The notes beneath the pieces are model-generated. The model saw nothing but the letters and a program-made list of their open reading frames with translations, did no database searches and was not told the origin of the DNA. From Stentor coeruleus (lineage: Eukaryota > Ciliophora > Heterotrichea > Heterotrichida > Stentoridae), in the NCBI GenBank assembly GCA_001970955.1, contig MPUH01000144.1:1-64000 (forward strand): a stretch of DNA of 64,000 nt, given 5' to 3'. Positions 51,178 to 61,230 of the stretch are shown here, piece after piece (position 1 is the first letter of the stretch; the number at the start of each line of letters is the position of its first letter). The translations under genes and the position numbers were made by a program.

Positions 51178-54100
51178 TTATCTAATTTTGAGATTTCTCT
51201 CAACTTCCTGTACAAGTTTATTATTTTTGCTTACTTTTTCTTTTATAGCCATTTCAATTTCAATCTGGTCTTTGACTATATTATTAAGTTTATTTTCTAT
51301 ACCAGCTTTGAGAAGTTTTTCTGATGCAAGGTTGATTTTCTTTATAGAATTCTGAACTGTTATCACTTGTTTTTTAATAGTTTTGATTTTTTCCATAGTT
51401 TTGTCAGCCCCTGATTCTCCAACTTGAACAAAGTCACACTTGTGTAGATAGTGTTTATGTGTTAGATGCTTTTTCCAAAACATTACTTTTTCAAGATCAA
51501 CAATCATTTCTGTAAGTTCTCTTAAACCACAAATATCATCAATCAAATCTACAGCAGTTGCCGTATCCGACATAATAGCAATAAGTAAATTCAACATAAT
51601 CAAAGGATTAATCATAGTAGCGACAAAGAAAATAATCCAATCAAACGGTTCTGTGATATTAGTCTCAAAATCTCCTAAATCTAGTCTATAAGCCACAGTT
51701 AAATACATAGGAAAAGGTTGTGCTTCAGGTTTTCTCATATAATAAACAAAAGCAAAAGCTAGAGTAGCATAAAACAATATGAAAAAAAAAGTCGTAATAT
51801 CAATTATAACTTGAATAATAAGCCTGACCATATATCTAGTTTCATCAAACATCCTAAAACATGAAATCCCCNCTTCAGGTTTTCTCATATAATAAACAAA
51901 AGCAAAAGCTAGAGTAGCATAAAACAATATGAAAAAGAAAGTCGTAATATCAATAATAACTTGAATAATAAGCCTGACCATATATCTAGTTTCATCAAAC
52001 ATCCTAAAACATGAAATCCCTCGTGTCCATGAAAATATCAGTACCGCCAATAAAATATCAGTATTATAATGTCCTTTCCAAGCCATAATAGCATAAAAAC
52101 TAAAACTTATACTACGCATTTGGTCTAATACATTCCATGTACTTCTCCAATAATCCCCAAAATCTGTGGCAACTTGAAGGACTTCATATAAAACTAAAAC
52201 TACATGGACAATAATCAATAATAATAAAAATGGTTTAGATTCAAGTAATACCACAATATGTAATCCTAATAATATCAAATAAGATATGTATATAAACCCA
52301 AGAGTATATTGAGCTGGTTTGATTTTACGCCATTTACATTGAAGATATTCTTGGACTATTGCACTACGGAAAATCTCTTGGTTTGAACAATCTAATAAAC
52401 TTTTAAGAAAATAAATACTCCCATATGTCCCTAAATCGATATCTAAAGGAAATGTTGATTGACTAAATGATATCGGCCTACCGGTATTAGCGAAATACTC
52501 TTTTTTTACTATTCTTTCAGGTATAATTGTATGCTGGTCAGATAGATATAAAGCTGGTAAATCGGCTTCAATCATACAAAATCTAGGTAAATACATATCA
52601 TTGTTTTCTACCATCATACTATCATATAATTTCATTATATAAGGATAATCAATTGTATTGAGTTTAGTCAAACAACTTTCTAATGGGACAAATGCTCTTG
52701 GGTTTTTAGGTTTCCCAACCCGATCTTGGCTTTCGATTTTCATAAACTTAATGCAAATATCGATACAGTTTTTATATTGCATTTCTACGCATATTGATAA
52801 TGGGTTTTCTCGTTTTATTGAAGAAATAAATGAAGCTTTGCTTTCGGGGCTGAAAAAAGCTTTATTTAAATCATCATGTCTGTTACTATAAGCTAATAAA
52901 TGTGCTGGGCCGATAAGATATGGTAAAACTAGCCAATGATTGTATTCCATATCATATTGAGCTTTAACTGTTTCTTTTTGACTATCTAAGACAAATTGCA
53001 TGAACCTATGCATTGACCCATGATTCTTACCTATAATTCTAATCCTTGTTGCATTGATACAATTTTCTTCTATATAAATTGTATCTAATTCAGCAATAGC
53101 TACATAGAATTCATTTGAACTTACTGCAATACTTAACCCTTCATATGAAGTATCAGTTTGAAATAATAAAGATAAATTCTCTAATTGCCAATAACTAACC
53201 CGATGGCTTTGTAAAGTAATTAAAACAGAATGGTCTTCGAAAATATAAATCCCAGTATTTGGTTCAGGTTCAGTTGGAACAAGAATATAAATCATAACCC
53301 CTTCAAGTGTCCAAATGATAACCATCCCATCTTCTGACCCTGAAATAATATACCCAGCATCACTTATAATCATTTTTAAAACAGCAGATTCATGTCTTGA
53401 CATTGTAATAATTCTTAATCCAGTTTCAATATCCCATTTAGAAAGAGTACAATCTCTAGAAGCTGTCACTAAATGTTTATCATTATTTATAAACCTCATA
53501 CAAGTGACCATCTCTAAATGTCCCTTCAAATATTTCCTCCTAACTAAAACATCATAATCATTAATAATAACACGGCTAAAAGTATCACTTATCGCAATTA
53601 AAGTTTCAGCTTCTGATAATGCGATACTCACAGGTATAAAACCAAGTTCATTACTTTCAATTTTATTCACAGACATTTCCCAAGTATACAAATTCATATC
53701 CTCTGAGCTAATAATCAAATTTTTCGAATCCGCAGTTAATATCGCATCACTCAATGGCCCTTTAATTTCAATTCTTTCTAATTCAGTATGTAGTTTATAG
53801 TCCCAAATTATTATCAACCCATCTTTTCCTATACTTAAAAGTTCATTTGACTCAGGGATGAATAATAATTTTATTATTTTACTTGTATGTGCCCTATACC
53901 TTGCATTTGGAAATAATAAAGGAACTTTCCATGACATAAGACTTGTTGTGTTTTGTATATAATAAACTGTTAAATGATTTTTTGATGGTTTCAAACTTAA
54001 AACTTCACTATTGTTCATATTCAAAACATAAGGCATGCTTTCTACTTTGGTATCCCAAACTTTTATAATTTTATCTATACTTGAAGATATTAAATATTTA

Positions 54101-54942
54101 TTCCCACGGACAAAAGCTAAACCTGTTATTCTATCATCATGCCCACAATATATATATTTCAAACTCATTTGCATTTCAATTCCCCATATTTTTATTGTAT
54201 TATTTTCAAATCCTGCAGCTATGCACTCACTGTCATCACTAAAAGCCATTATCACAACTTGCGATCCTTGGATTTCAATATCTTTTATTATATTTTCAGT
54301 TGTTAAGTCTACTATTGATATTGCCCCAAAATCGCCTGCAATTGCCATGAGTCCTCCATCATCACTTATTTCAAGGTTTTCAACTTTGGAATCATAGGAT
54401 ATTTTTGTCACAACATAATTTTCTGTATAAAAGTCTTCTTCATGGCTTAGTTGAATAACCCCAGCATATGGTTTAGAGTTGCAAAAATAAATTCTATTTG
54501 TACGAATGTCTGATTTTATATAATTTATTCCATCTGAAAGGTATGATTTGAATATAGGTTTTAGAGCTGGAAATTCTAAGAAAAATATTTCAAAGTCTGA
54601 ATTTGTTACAACTACTTGTTGTGAGTTGAGAACGATGAGGATGTTGGTTATTGAACAACCATTGCAGATTTCTTCGTCACGAAGGATTTTTCCTAATGAA
54701 GTGTCGATATTTGCTACGTTACCATATTCGCCGCCTACTACAACATATCTTTCATCTTCAGATACATCAAAGCATACCGGCTTGAAAACAGTATCATAGT
54801 TTTTTGGTAGTTGTCTCTCACAAAATCGGCTAAATTGTTCGAGAGCTTCGAAAAAATTGGCGGGTTCTTTAAATCGATATGAATCTAAGTTTGTTGTTCC
54901 AAATGATCCGAGACTGTAGGCCGCATCTATACCACTAGACAT
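51178..54942 (-). CDS. WD40-repeat protein fused to a six-span ion channel
   Basis: 1254 residues as assembled; about 50 belong to the duplicated segment around the N at 51872, so the real length is near 1204. The N-terminal 650 residues hold repeated WD units (TIKIWGIE, IIKVWDTK, GKDGLIIIWDYK, TLSKWDIET, SEDGMVIIWTLE and weaker ones), enough for two beta-propellers. From about residue 880 come six membrane spans in ion-transport-domain order. The pore loop reads AYRLDLGDFE and the sixth span PLIMLNLLIAIMSDT, a TRP/polycystin-type pore. The C-terminus is a short coiled coil. It probably is a non-selective or Ca2+-permeable channel gated or positioned through its propellers. The fused design is the main novelty; the functional assignment is by family. 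No intron was detected. Confidence 0.85.
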   Translation of the reverse strand: MSSGIDAAYSLGSFGTTNLDSYRFKEPANFFEALEQFSRFCERQLPKNYDTVFKPVCFDVSEDERYVVVGGEYGNVANIDTSLGKILRDEEICNGCSITNILIVLNSQQVVVTNSDFEIFFLEFPALKPIFKSYLSDGINYIKSDIRTNRIYFCNSKPYAGVIQLSHEEDFYTENYVVTKISYDSKVENLEISDDGGLMAIAGDFGAISIVDLTTENIIKDIEIQGSQVVIMAFSDDSECIAAGFENNTIKIWGIEMQMSLKYIYCGHDDRITGLAFVRGNKYLISSSIDKIIKVWDTKVESMPYVLNMNNSEVLSLKPSKNHLTVYYIQNTTSLMSWKVPLLFPNARYRAHTSKIIKLLFIPESNELLSIGKDGLIIIWDYKLHTELERIEIKGPLSDAILTADSKNLIISSEDMNLYTWEMSVNKIESNELGFIPVSIALSEAETLIAISDTFSRVIINDYDVLVRRKYLKGHLEMVTCMRFINNDKHLVTASRDCTLSKWDIETGLRIITMSRHESAVLKMIISDAGYIISGSEDGMVIIWTLEGVMIYILVPTEPEPNTGIYIFEDHSVLITLQSHRVSYWQLENLSLLFQTDTSYEGLSIAVSSNEFYVAIAELDTIYIEENCINATRIRIIGKNHGSMHRFMQFVLDSQKETVKAQYDMEYNHWLVLPYLIGPAHLLAYSNRHDDLNKAFFSPESKASFISSIKRENPLSICVEMQYKNCIDICIKFMKIESQDRVGKPKNPRAFVPLESCLTKLNTIDYPYIMKLYDSMMVENNDMYLPRFCMIEADLPALYLSDQHTIIPERIVKKEYFANTGRPISFSQSTFPLDIDLGTYGSIYFLKSLLDCSNQEIFRSAIVQEYLQCKWRKIKPAQYTLGFIYISYLILLGLHIVVLLESKPFLLLLIIVHVVLVLYEVLQVATDFGDYWRSTWNVLDQMRSISFSFYAIMAWKGHYNTDILLAVLIFSWTRGISCFRMFDETRYMVRLIIQVIIDITTFFFILFYATLAFAFVYYMRKPEXGISCFRMFDETRYMVRLIIQVIIDITTFFFILFYATLAFAFVYYMRKPEAQPFPMYLTVAYRLDLGDFETNITEPFDWIIFFVATMINPLIMLNLLIAIMSDTATAVDLIDDICGLRELTEMIVDLEKVMFWKKHLTHKHYLHKCDFVQVGESGADKTMEKIKTIKKQVITVQNSIKKINLASEKLLKAGIENKLNNIVKDQIEIEMAIKEKVSKNNKLVQEVERNLKIR
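51723..52020. repeat. Duplicated flanks around the single N at 51872
   Basis: About 148 bp (51723-51870 and 51873-52020) with only a few differences, spaced 150 nt apart. The frame is kept and the channel gains a false repeat of the fourth and fifth spans. Confidence 0.92.
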
Positions 54943-55119
54943 ATTATTTAAATTAAATTAAATTTTCAAAGGCGATTTTCAAAGTTTATTGAGGAAATAT
55001 CATGGTTTTTATATAGAATATACTGATAGAGTACTTGAAATTTTTACTACCTTTTTTTATGTTAAAAATTATTAGATTTATCTATCAAAACTTAAAATCC
55101 ATAAATTAAACTTAGACTG

Positions 55120-57270
55120 TTAAGTCAAACGATTATAAGTTTTATTTCTGAGATCTTCAGTGAGTTTTATTAGAGCTAAAACTTTTTTAGTCTTCTGTTC
55201 AGCATCTTTAGTCTGCTCACCAAACTCATTAAGCTTATTTTCAATCATATATTCATCTAATTCATCTTTTTGTCCCGTTTCTCTAGGAATAACAGTTTTA
55301 AATTTTTTATCACTTTCATTCATTGTGGTATCAACTTTTGAGTTTTTAATATGATCATTAAACAATCTTTTAAGATTGTTTTCTCTCTTAACCGCTATTG
55401 CCATAATCCCGCTTTTTTCTTCTTTGAAAAAAGTATCAATTATTTTAATAAAAACTTCACCATCAAGCGAATAAGCATCAACATTAGTCTCAGCCAAATA
55501 ATCAAATTTATTCTTAGCTCTTGTTAGAATTTGATAATCTCCAATAATCGTCCTCCCTTCTTCACAATATAACAAAGTCTGATGCTCACCATTAACATTA
55601 TACCCAATAGAAATATTACCAGTAATCAAAAAATAAATCTCTGTCACTTCGACCCCATAAGAAAAAATATACTCACTTTTTAAAAACCTCCTTGGCTGAA
55701 AATGTGGTAAAAGCGCATATTTCATTTTAGTATTACCGAAAAAATACTTGAAATTATGCAAAATATCAGAAAACAGGTTTTCTAGAATCTGAAAATAAGT
55801 CTCTTCAGGTAAATTACTCACATAATCCTGGCTGGCACTAATCAAATCATCAGGAGAATTAGCTTCCCAATAGTTTTTCGCTAAAGATTTCAGTCTATCT
55901 TTTTCAAAATAATACTTAAAATGCTCAATAAGAGAATTTTTTAACTTTTTATCTATAATCCCATGCATTCTTTCTATTGACTCAAGCCAGGAATTCAACT
56001 CTCCCAAATAATCAACCCCTGAAGTTGCTTCTGTATAATACGCAATTGCACTATTAAAATTCCCCATAATCACAGCGAAAAGAGTAACCCCAAAAAGCAT
56101 AATAACAAGTATAAAAGCCATTTCATAAACATTTTTAGGTAAATAGTCCCCATAACCAATTGTGGCAATAGTCGTCAACATAAAATAACTTGACCTTAAA
56201 GCTATATCTTTACTTTCTAAACCCTTACCATCTATAAAATATCTTTCAAAAGTGTTTTCATTATCGCCGTCTTTAGCTAAACTGTATTTATAATTCGAAA
56301 CAACATTTTGGAACCAGTACCAAAAACACCCAAGAAAATACACAATGAAAATTATAATAATAAACAGTTTGACAAGTGAAGCTATGATTTTAGTTGTAAA
56401 TGAATAAGTGATTTTTCCATCTTTTTCACGTTTTCCTACACAGAAATAAGTTAAAAGATAGCTAACTCCAGTTCCATCAGTAAGGTTTATTACTCCTGGA
56501 AGTTTTAAAAGTCTAAACATTCTTAATAGGTATTCAGCTCGAGGATATCCAGCATTACGTAATGGGATTATAGCTAGAATATCGAATATTAATGAACCTT
56601 TTAAGTAATTAATAGCGATTTTTTTGAAGCTTTGGATCGCATAGCCTTTTTCATCGAGAAACTCAGTAAAAAAAGTTAACCCGATATCAATAATGAATAA
56701 AATCCAACAGACTAAGTCAAATACTTCCATACCCCCTGATGGATTTTGATAAGCTAGAAAATAAAGAGTCGTAATGATGTTGTATGCAAGAATTAGTTCC
56801 ATAATAACTTCCCAGTAGCTTTTAAAACGACCTTTTTGAGTGATTAAGCATTTTTGATACATTGATCCAACAGAAATTATTGCCCCGCTAAGTTTTTTCA
56901 ATGATTTAAAGGAAAATGATATTGTCGATTTTTCACTTTTTTTGCCGTTCAAAAATTCATCGAAATGTGTTGGCTCGATGCTAGTGCCTAAGAGTATTCC
57001 AGATGAGTCTTCTGGGATTTGATCTTTTATATCTTTTACAACAGTTATGTCTTCTGTATAGTTATAGAATTCTGTTGCCATATTATTACAGTTATTTAAG
57101 TGTGAGATAATTATTTCAGCGGAATTAAGAACAGAATATGTTGATAGTTTATAAAATTTATTATTATGGCTAAGATTATTGGTGAAAAGTTGCTGATTTT
57201 TTTTTAAAATATTAACAAAGTTATATTCATTGTATATTAAACCAGACAAACAGTTTTTAATCAAATTCAA
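55120..57270 (-). CDS. Voltage-gated K+ channel of the CNBD family (EAG/HCN-like)
   Basis: A 716-residue protein with six spans (about residues 155-415). S4 carries regularly spaced basic residues (RAEYLLRMFRLLK), and the selectivity filter reads TIGYGDYLP (near residue 368), a K+ signature. A C-linker and a cyclic-nucleotide-binding-like domain follow (about 530-640), with YGVEVTEIYFLITGNISIGY. The phosphate cassette reads GDYQILTRAKNKFDYLAE; the usual Gly-Glu and the Arg that contact cAMP or cGMP are not both present, so nucleotide binding may be lost as in EAG channels. In ciliates such channels shape membrane potential and ciliary reversal. The N-terminus is unusually long and lacks a PAS domain. 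The gene starts 179 bp from the stop of the ankyrin gene. Confidence 0.93.
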   Translation of the reverse strand: MNLIKNCLSGLIYNEYNFVNILKKNQQLFTNNLSHNNKFYKLSTYSVLNSAEIIISHLNNCNNMATEFYNYTEDITVVKDIKDQIPEDSSGILLGTSIEPTHFDEFLNGKKSEKSTISFSFKSLKKLSGAIISVGSMYQKCLITQKGRFKSYWEVIMELILAYNIITTLYFLAYQNPSGGMEVFDLVCWILFIIDIGLTFFTEFLDEKGYAIQSFKKIAINYLKGSLIFDILAIIPLRNAGYPRAEYLLRMFRLLKLPGVINLTDGTGVSYLLTYFCVGKREKDGKITYSFTTKIIASLVKLFIIIIFIVYFLGCFWYWFQNVVSNYKYSLAKDGDNENTFERYFIDGKGLESKDIALRSSYFMLTTIATIGYGDYLPKNVYEMAFILVIMLFGVTLFAVIMGNFNSAIAYYTEATSGVDYLGELNSWLESIERMHGIIDKKLKNSLIEHFKYYFEKDRLKSLAKNYWEANSPDDLISASQDYVSNLPEETYFQILENLFSDILHNFKYFFGNTKMKYALLPHFQPRRFLKSEYIFSYGVEVTEIYFLITGNISIGYNVNGEHQTLLYCEEGRTIIGDYQILTRAKNKFDYLAETNVDAYSLDGEVFIKIIDTFFKEEKSGIMAIAVKRENNLKRLFNDHIKNSKVDTTMNESDKKFKTVIPRETGQKDELDEYMIENKLNEFGEQTKDAEQKTKKVLALIKLTEDLRNKTYNRLT

Positions 57271-57449
57271 TGACTCTGAAGTAAATTATAGTTTATATAA
57301 CATAAGACCATATAATAACCTAAATCCATTTTCCCTATATAAAATCCTTTAGGCTTAGAATTTAAATTGTATACATTTAAAACCCCAATTTTTCATCAAA
57401 TAAACCAACTTTTATCAAAAAAAAAACATAATTCTAAAACTTATTATCG

Positions 57450-58559
57450 CTATTTGAATGCCGGCTTAAGTATCGAAAGATTATTTCCAATCACACTAAT
57501 AAAAGGTTCAAGATGTGATTCAAAATTAGCAATAGAACTCAAAGCGCTTCTATCCATATCATCCCCAACATAATCTCTTATATTAAACTCATTCTCATCA
57601 TCAAGTTGCACTTCTAAATCAGTTTTTGGTATTGGCATTTGCTTTATTATATTGATTTTCTCAACACTTTGCTTATCAACATTTATACCCAAATTTTTCA
57701 ATTGCCTTTCGAAATATTGGATAATTTCTTTATCTTGAGCTAAAAGTAAACTTTCTTCATATTGATATTTTATATCAACTTTTGCCACTTCAACCAAATA
57801 AATCAAACATTCTAAATAAATCCTGTTTGGATTCCTTTTGCAGGCAGCTAAGCATATGTTAATAGCGCTTTCTCCGTTTTTGTTTTTTACTGATGAGTCT
57901 GTTTTTACGACTTCGAAAAGAAATTTTATCATTTGGTAATTTCCATTTCTGCATGCAATGAGGAAACAGTTTTCTCCTGAGGCTTCTTCTTGATAGTCTA
58001 TATCTAGAGTATATGGCTTGTATGGCTTATTTTTAAAGTAATTGTGGATACTAATGAGGATAGAGATGTTCCCAAGATCACATGCTTTTTGCACTGGGGT
58101 GTATATGTTTCTAGGTGTTGGTTCAACTGTCTTATCAAAATCCATTGTCAGGTTGTTTGGCTTAGCATTAGGAAAAGATGTATTATACTGAAGATAAATT
58201 GGAATATAGTACAAAAGTAACTCAGTATACCCTTTCTGACATATAATATCCAAAGATGTAATTTCTGTCTCTAGAAGAATCTTTTCCATTTCCACAACAC
58301 TAGCTTTAAATTCTTCATATAAACACTTAAAAGCTTTTGCATTACCCAAAGTCATAGCATAAGCCAAAGAATTTAATGAGACTTCTTTCACTATAAAAAT
58401 TGGTGAATCAACAGTAAAGCTAGTTCCCTTTGCTAATTTCTGTAGCATTCCCATACATATAGCAATTTTCTCTGGAGAATTAGACTCAATAGCAGCTTTT
58501 AGTTTATCTATAATAATATTTTCTTGTGGAATTTTTCCTTGAGTTTGACAACAGCCCAT
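57450..58559 (-). CDS. Ankyrin-repeat protein with dual acylation start
   Basis: A 369-residue protein. It begins MGCCQTQG; Gly2 followed by Cys3 and Cys4 is a classic myristoyl-plus-palmitoyl membrane anchor. Ankyrin repeats are visible at YTPVQKACDLGNISILISI, ENCFLIACRNGNYQMIKFLF and KNGESAINICLAACKR, with weaker ones before. The tail is acidic. It is likely attached to the inner face of a membrane as a scaffold. It lies directly downstream of nothing on its own strand but just upstream, in transcription order, of the K+ channel gene, 179 bp apart. A functional link to the channel is possible but unproven. Confidence 0.85.
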   Translation of the reverse strand: MGCCQTQGKIPQENIIIDKLKAAIESNSPEKIAICMGMLQKLAKGTSFTVDSPIFIVKEVSLNSLAYAMTLGNAKAFKCLYEEFKASVVEMEKILLETEITSLDIICQKGYTELLLYYIPIYLQYNTSFPNAKPNNLTMDFDKTVEPTPRNIYTPVQKACDLGNISILISIHNYFKNKPYKPYTLDIDYQEEASGENCFLIACRNGNYQMIKFLFEVVKTDSSVKNKNGESAINICLAACKRNPNRIYLECLIYLVEVAKVDIKYQYEESLLLAQDKEIIQYFERQLKNLGINVDKQSVEKINIIKQMPIPKTDLEVQLDDENEFNIRDYVGDDMDRSALSSIANFESHLEPFISVIGNNLSILKPAFK

Positions 58560-59137
58560 TATTATATACCTAAAGGAGTTTATATTAATTCACCATTATA
58601 ATTATGTTAAAATTCTGAGAAAGTTTACTAGTTTTATTTTAGGATAGAAAAATTATATAAGTAAATATTGATATTTATATAATAAGTTTTTGTTTATGTA
58701 TTGCGATTTGGGTTAATAATTTGGGTATTTTATTTTTTGTTTAATATTTGAGAGTTTTTTTAAAATTGTTAATAATGGTAATGATTTTGAATATAATTAG
58801 AATTAATGGGATATAAATGATATAGGATATGAATAGTTTAGAGATTATTGAGTTTTTATATGCTAATTATAGTTTGATTTTGTAGTTTATTAGTTATTAT
58901 GTGAATTTTTCTTTAGTTATCTAAATGATATTTATCTTTATGATTGTAATTCAGAGTTGTAGTCAATTATTTTAAATAATCTTATGCTTTTACCTTAATT
59001 TTTTTTAAAAATATTATCTATATGTTTATGATAGCTAAATTAAAGTTGATTTAAAAATAAGCAAACAAAAAATTCTTATACTAAGTGAATTAATGAAAAT
59101 AATGATAAATTATAAAATAAATACTTTAGGCCATACC
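58560..59137. other. AT-rich spacer with G bias
   Basis: The first 300 bp are G-rich and nearly free of C on the plus strand, which is the 5' flank of the minus-strand ankyrin gene. No gene was seen. Confidence 0.5.
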
Positions 59138-60310
59138 TTAATAATTATCTGAGTTCAGCCTATTTTTTGCTAATGTTACCCAATAACTAATTCCAACAAG
59201 AAGCACTTGCTCATCAATAAAAAACTTACTATTATGCATGCCGTGCTCCCCTTCTCCACATCCGATAAGCAAATAAGCTCCAGGTTTTCTATCTGTAAAA
59301 TAACTAAAATCTTCGCCTATTTGTAATATTTGCTCAAATTGAGTTCCAAAACAAATCTGTCTTATAGCTCTCAAACACCAAAACCCACAATTTTTATTAT
59401 TCTTCACAGTCCCATAACCTCTTTTAAACTCTAATTCAATTGTTATATCATAAGCTACTTCAAGTCCTAAACATATTTCATTCATCCTTTTAATAACAAA
59501 TTCTCTATCTTCAGAGTCCAAAGATCTTACAGCACCTTTTAACTTTACAGAAGTTGGGATTGCATTGTAAGTGTCTGAAGTTCTAACAATATTCGTCTGT
59601 ATTCTAAAAGGTCTTTGACGATTTGCACTTATCCCACAAAATGCTTGAATCATAGCTGCAGCTACAGGTATTGGATCATTAGTCCCTTCAGGACAGGATC
59701 CATGTCCACCTTTGCCTACAACATTAACAGCAAAATGATCGTTATTGACCGAGCCAAATCTATTATTAAAAAGATAATCACCAATTTTCAAAGGTTTCCC
59801 AACATGTATAGCATAAACTTCATCAACACCATCTAAAACTCCATCCTTGATCATCTCTAAAGCTCCTTTCTTTAAATTTTCCTCAGCAGGTTGAAACACA
59901 AATTTAATACTCCCTTGAAAATCTGGACTCATTGTTAATATTTTCGCTGATACTAATAAAATTGCCACATGAGCATCATGACCACATGCATGCATACATC
60001 CAGGGTTTATAGATTTATAAGGTAAATTAGTATCTTCTTCAATTGGTAAAGCATCCATATCGGCTCTAAACATAATACATAAGTTTGATGATTGAGAATC
60101 AATTGGAATAATACCTTTTAGTACTGCAGAAACTCCTGTTTTACCTATTCCTTCAGTAACTTCAAGACCAAGATCTTTTAAATATTGTGCTACGAAACCT
60201 GCTGTTTTATGAACATTATATTCTAGTTCAGGCTCTCTATGAAGTTTTCTGTATATGTTTTGAACTTCTTCATAAAAATCTTGAACCTCTTGAGGAATTC
60301 TTATGGCCAT
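59138..60310 (-). CDS. M20-family metal amidohydrolase
   Basis: A 390-residue protein of the M20D (hippurate hydrolase / IAA-amino-acid hydrolase / aminoacylase) type, which cleaves N-acyl amino acids with a two-metal centre. Motifs: RADMDALPIEE, CMHACGHDAH (metal ligands Cys and His), FVFQPAEEN (acidic pair), AIHVGK, a dimerisation domain with GKGGHGSCPEG, then EDFSYFTDRKPGAYLLIGCG and a C-terminal HNSKFFIDE. All ligand positions look present. No signal peptide or TM segment, so it is cytosolic. The family is mostly bacterial and plant-like but also found in other ciliates, so transfer cannot be judged here. No intron. Confidence 0.93.
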   Translation of the reverse strand: MAIRIPQEVQDFYEEVQNIYRKLHREPELEYNVHKTAGFVAQYLKDLGLEVTEGIGKTGVSAVLKGIIPIDSQSSNLCIMFRADMDALPIEEDTNLPYKSINPGCMHACGHDAHVAILLVSAKILTMSPDFQGSIKFVFQPAEENLKKGALEMIKDGVLDGVDEVYAIHVGKPLKIGDYLFNNRFGSVNNDHFAVNVVGKGGHGSCPEGTNDPIPVAAAMIQAFCGISANRQRPFRIQTNIVRTSDTYNAIPTSVKLKGAVRSLDSEDREFVIKRMNEICLGLEVAYDITIELEFKRGYGTVKNNKNCGFWCLRAIRQICFGTQFEQILQIGEDFSYFTDRKPGAYLLIGCGEGEHGMHNSKFFIDEQVLLVGISYWVTLAKNRLNSDNY

Positions 60311-61230
60311 TTATTATTTATATATTATCATGAGAATGAGATTTATTAAAAATTAGATTTTGGTTGAGAGAGTTTGAGGTTTTTGGGTTTTCTTGGAAAA
60401 AATTATGTTTGTTGAATATGGGTTCTTGGATAGCAGTTTTTGACTTGATCTTTTGAGAAATTTGTATATTTTTTAATTTGAGTTATTTGATTCTTCGGTT
60501 TTGATTATATTGCGTTTTTTGCATTTTTTGTATCTTTTGTTGGTTTAGTGATGTTGTTTATGTTTTTTAAACAATTTATGAAATTAGCGCTTTGCTGTTT
60601 AAGTAAAAATTGTTGGGTTTTTTATTTTTTTATACTTTTTTTATTATGCTTTTCAACAGGTTTGATGATTTGAGTGTGTATTTATAAGGGAATTCTAGTG
60701 TTTTAGTTTTTAGTTTTTTTGTTTTTTTATCAAAATTAAAGTTTACTTCTAAATTAACATGCTTTTTTTTATGAGATGGCAGTCTTATACGTATCAAGAA
60801 GTCTATGAATAGCGCGCAAACACTGTATTTTATGTTATAAATTCTTCTATAAGGTAATTCAGAAATGATTATGACAATTTTAGATTTGAGAAATCAGTTG
60901 CTTTTGGTAATACCCATTTAAGAATTTTATGTGTCCTCAATTTCTATTCAAAATAAATAAACTTGTTTTTTGAGACTAGTTTACAACTTATTTCTATGTT
61001 TTTATACACTTATCCTCTGAAAATTCTCTACTAATAATTTATTTTATTTCCTATACGTAACTATTTGTTGCAAAATTTAATCATAAGTTTTATTTACACC
61101 CAAATCATTTTTAACCTAAAAGAAGATTATACATTCAAAGCCAAAAGTTTATTATTATATTTTATTTAAGCTATACACATCTCCTCTCAAATTTATCATA
61201 CTTAGACAGACATAGCAAAATGATAATAAA
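60311..61230. other. Divergent spacer, 0.9 kb
   Basis: 60330-60720 is G-rich and C-poor on the plus strand, and the remainder is mixed AT-rich with a small patch containing tagcgcgcaaac near 60818. It should hold the promoters of both flanking genes. No other feature. Confidence 0.5.

Noticed and set aside
1701-52020. True tandem duplications in the CorA-like protein, MAP kinase and WD40 channel
   Set aside because: Each is centred on a single N and nearly identical; an assembly join is the simpler cause.
59138-60310. Horizontal transfer of the M20 amidohydrolase
   Set aside because: The family is also present in other ciliates and base composition matches neighbours; without a tree there is no basis for the claim.
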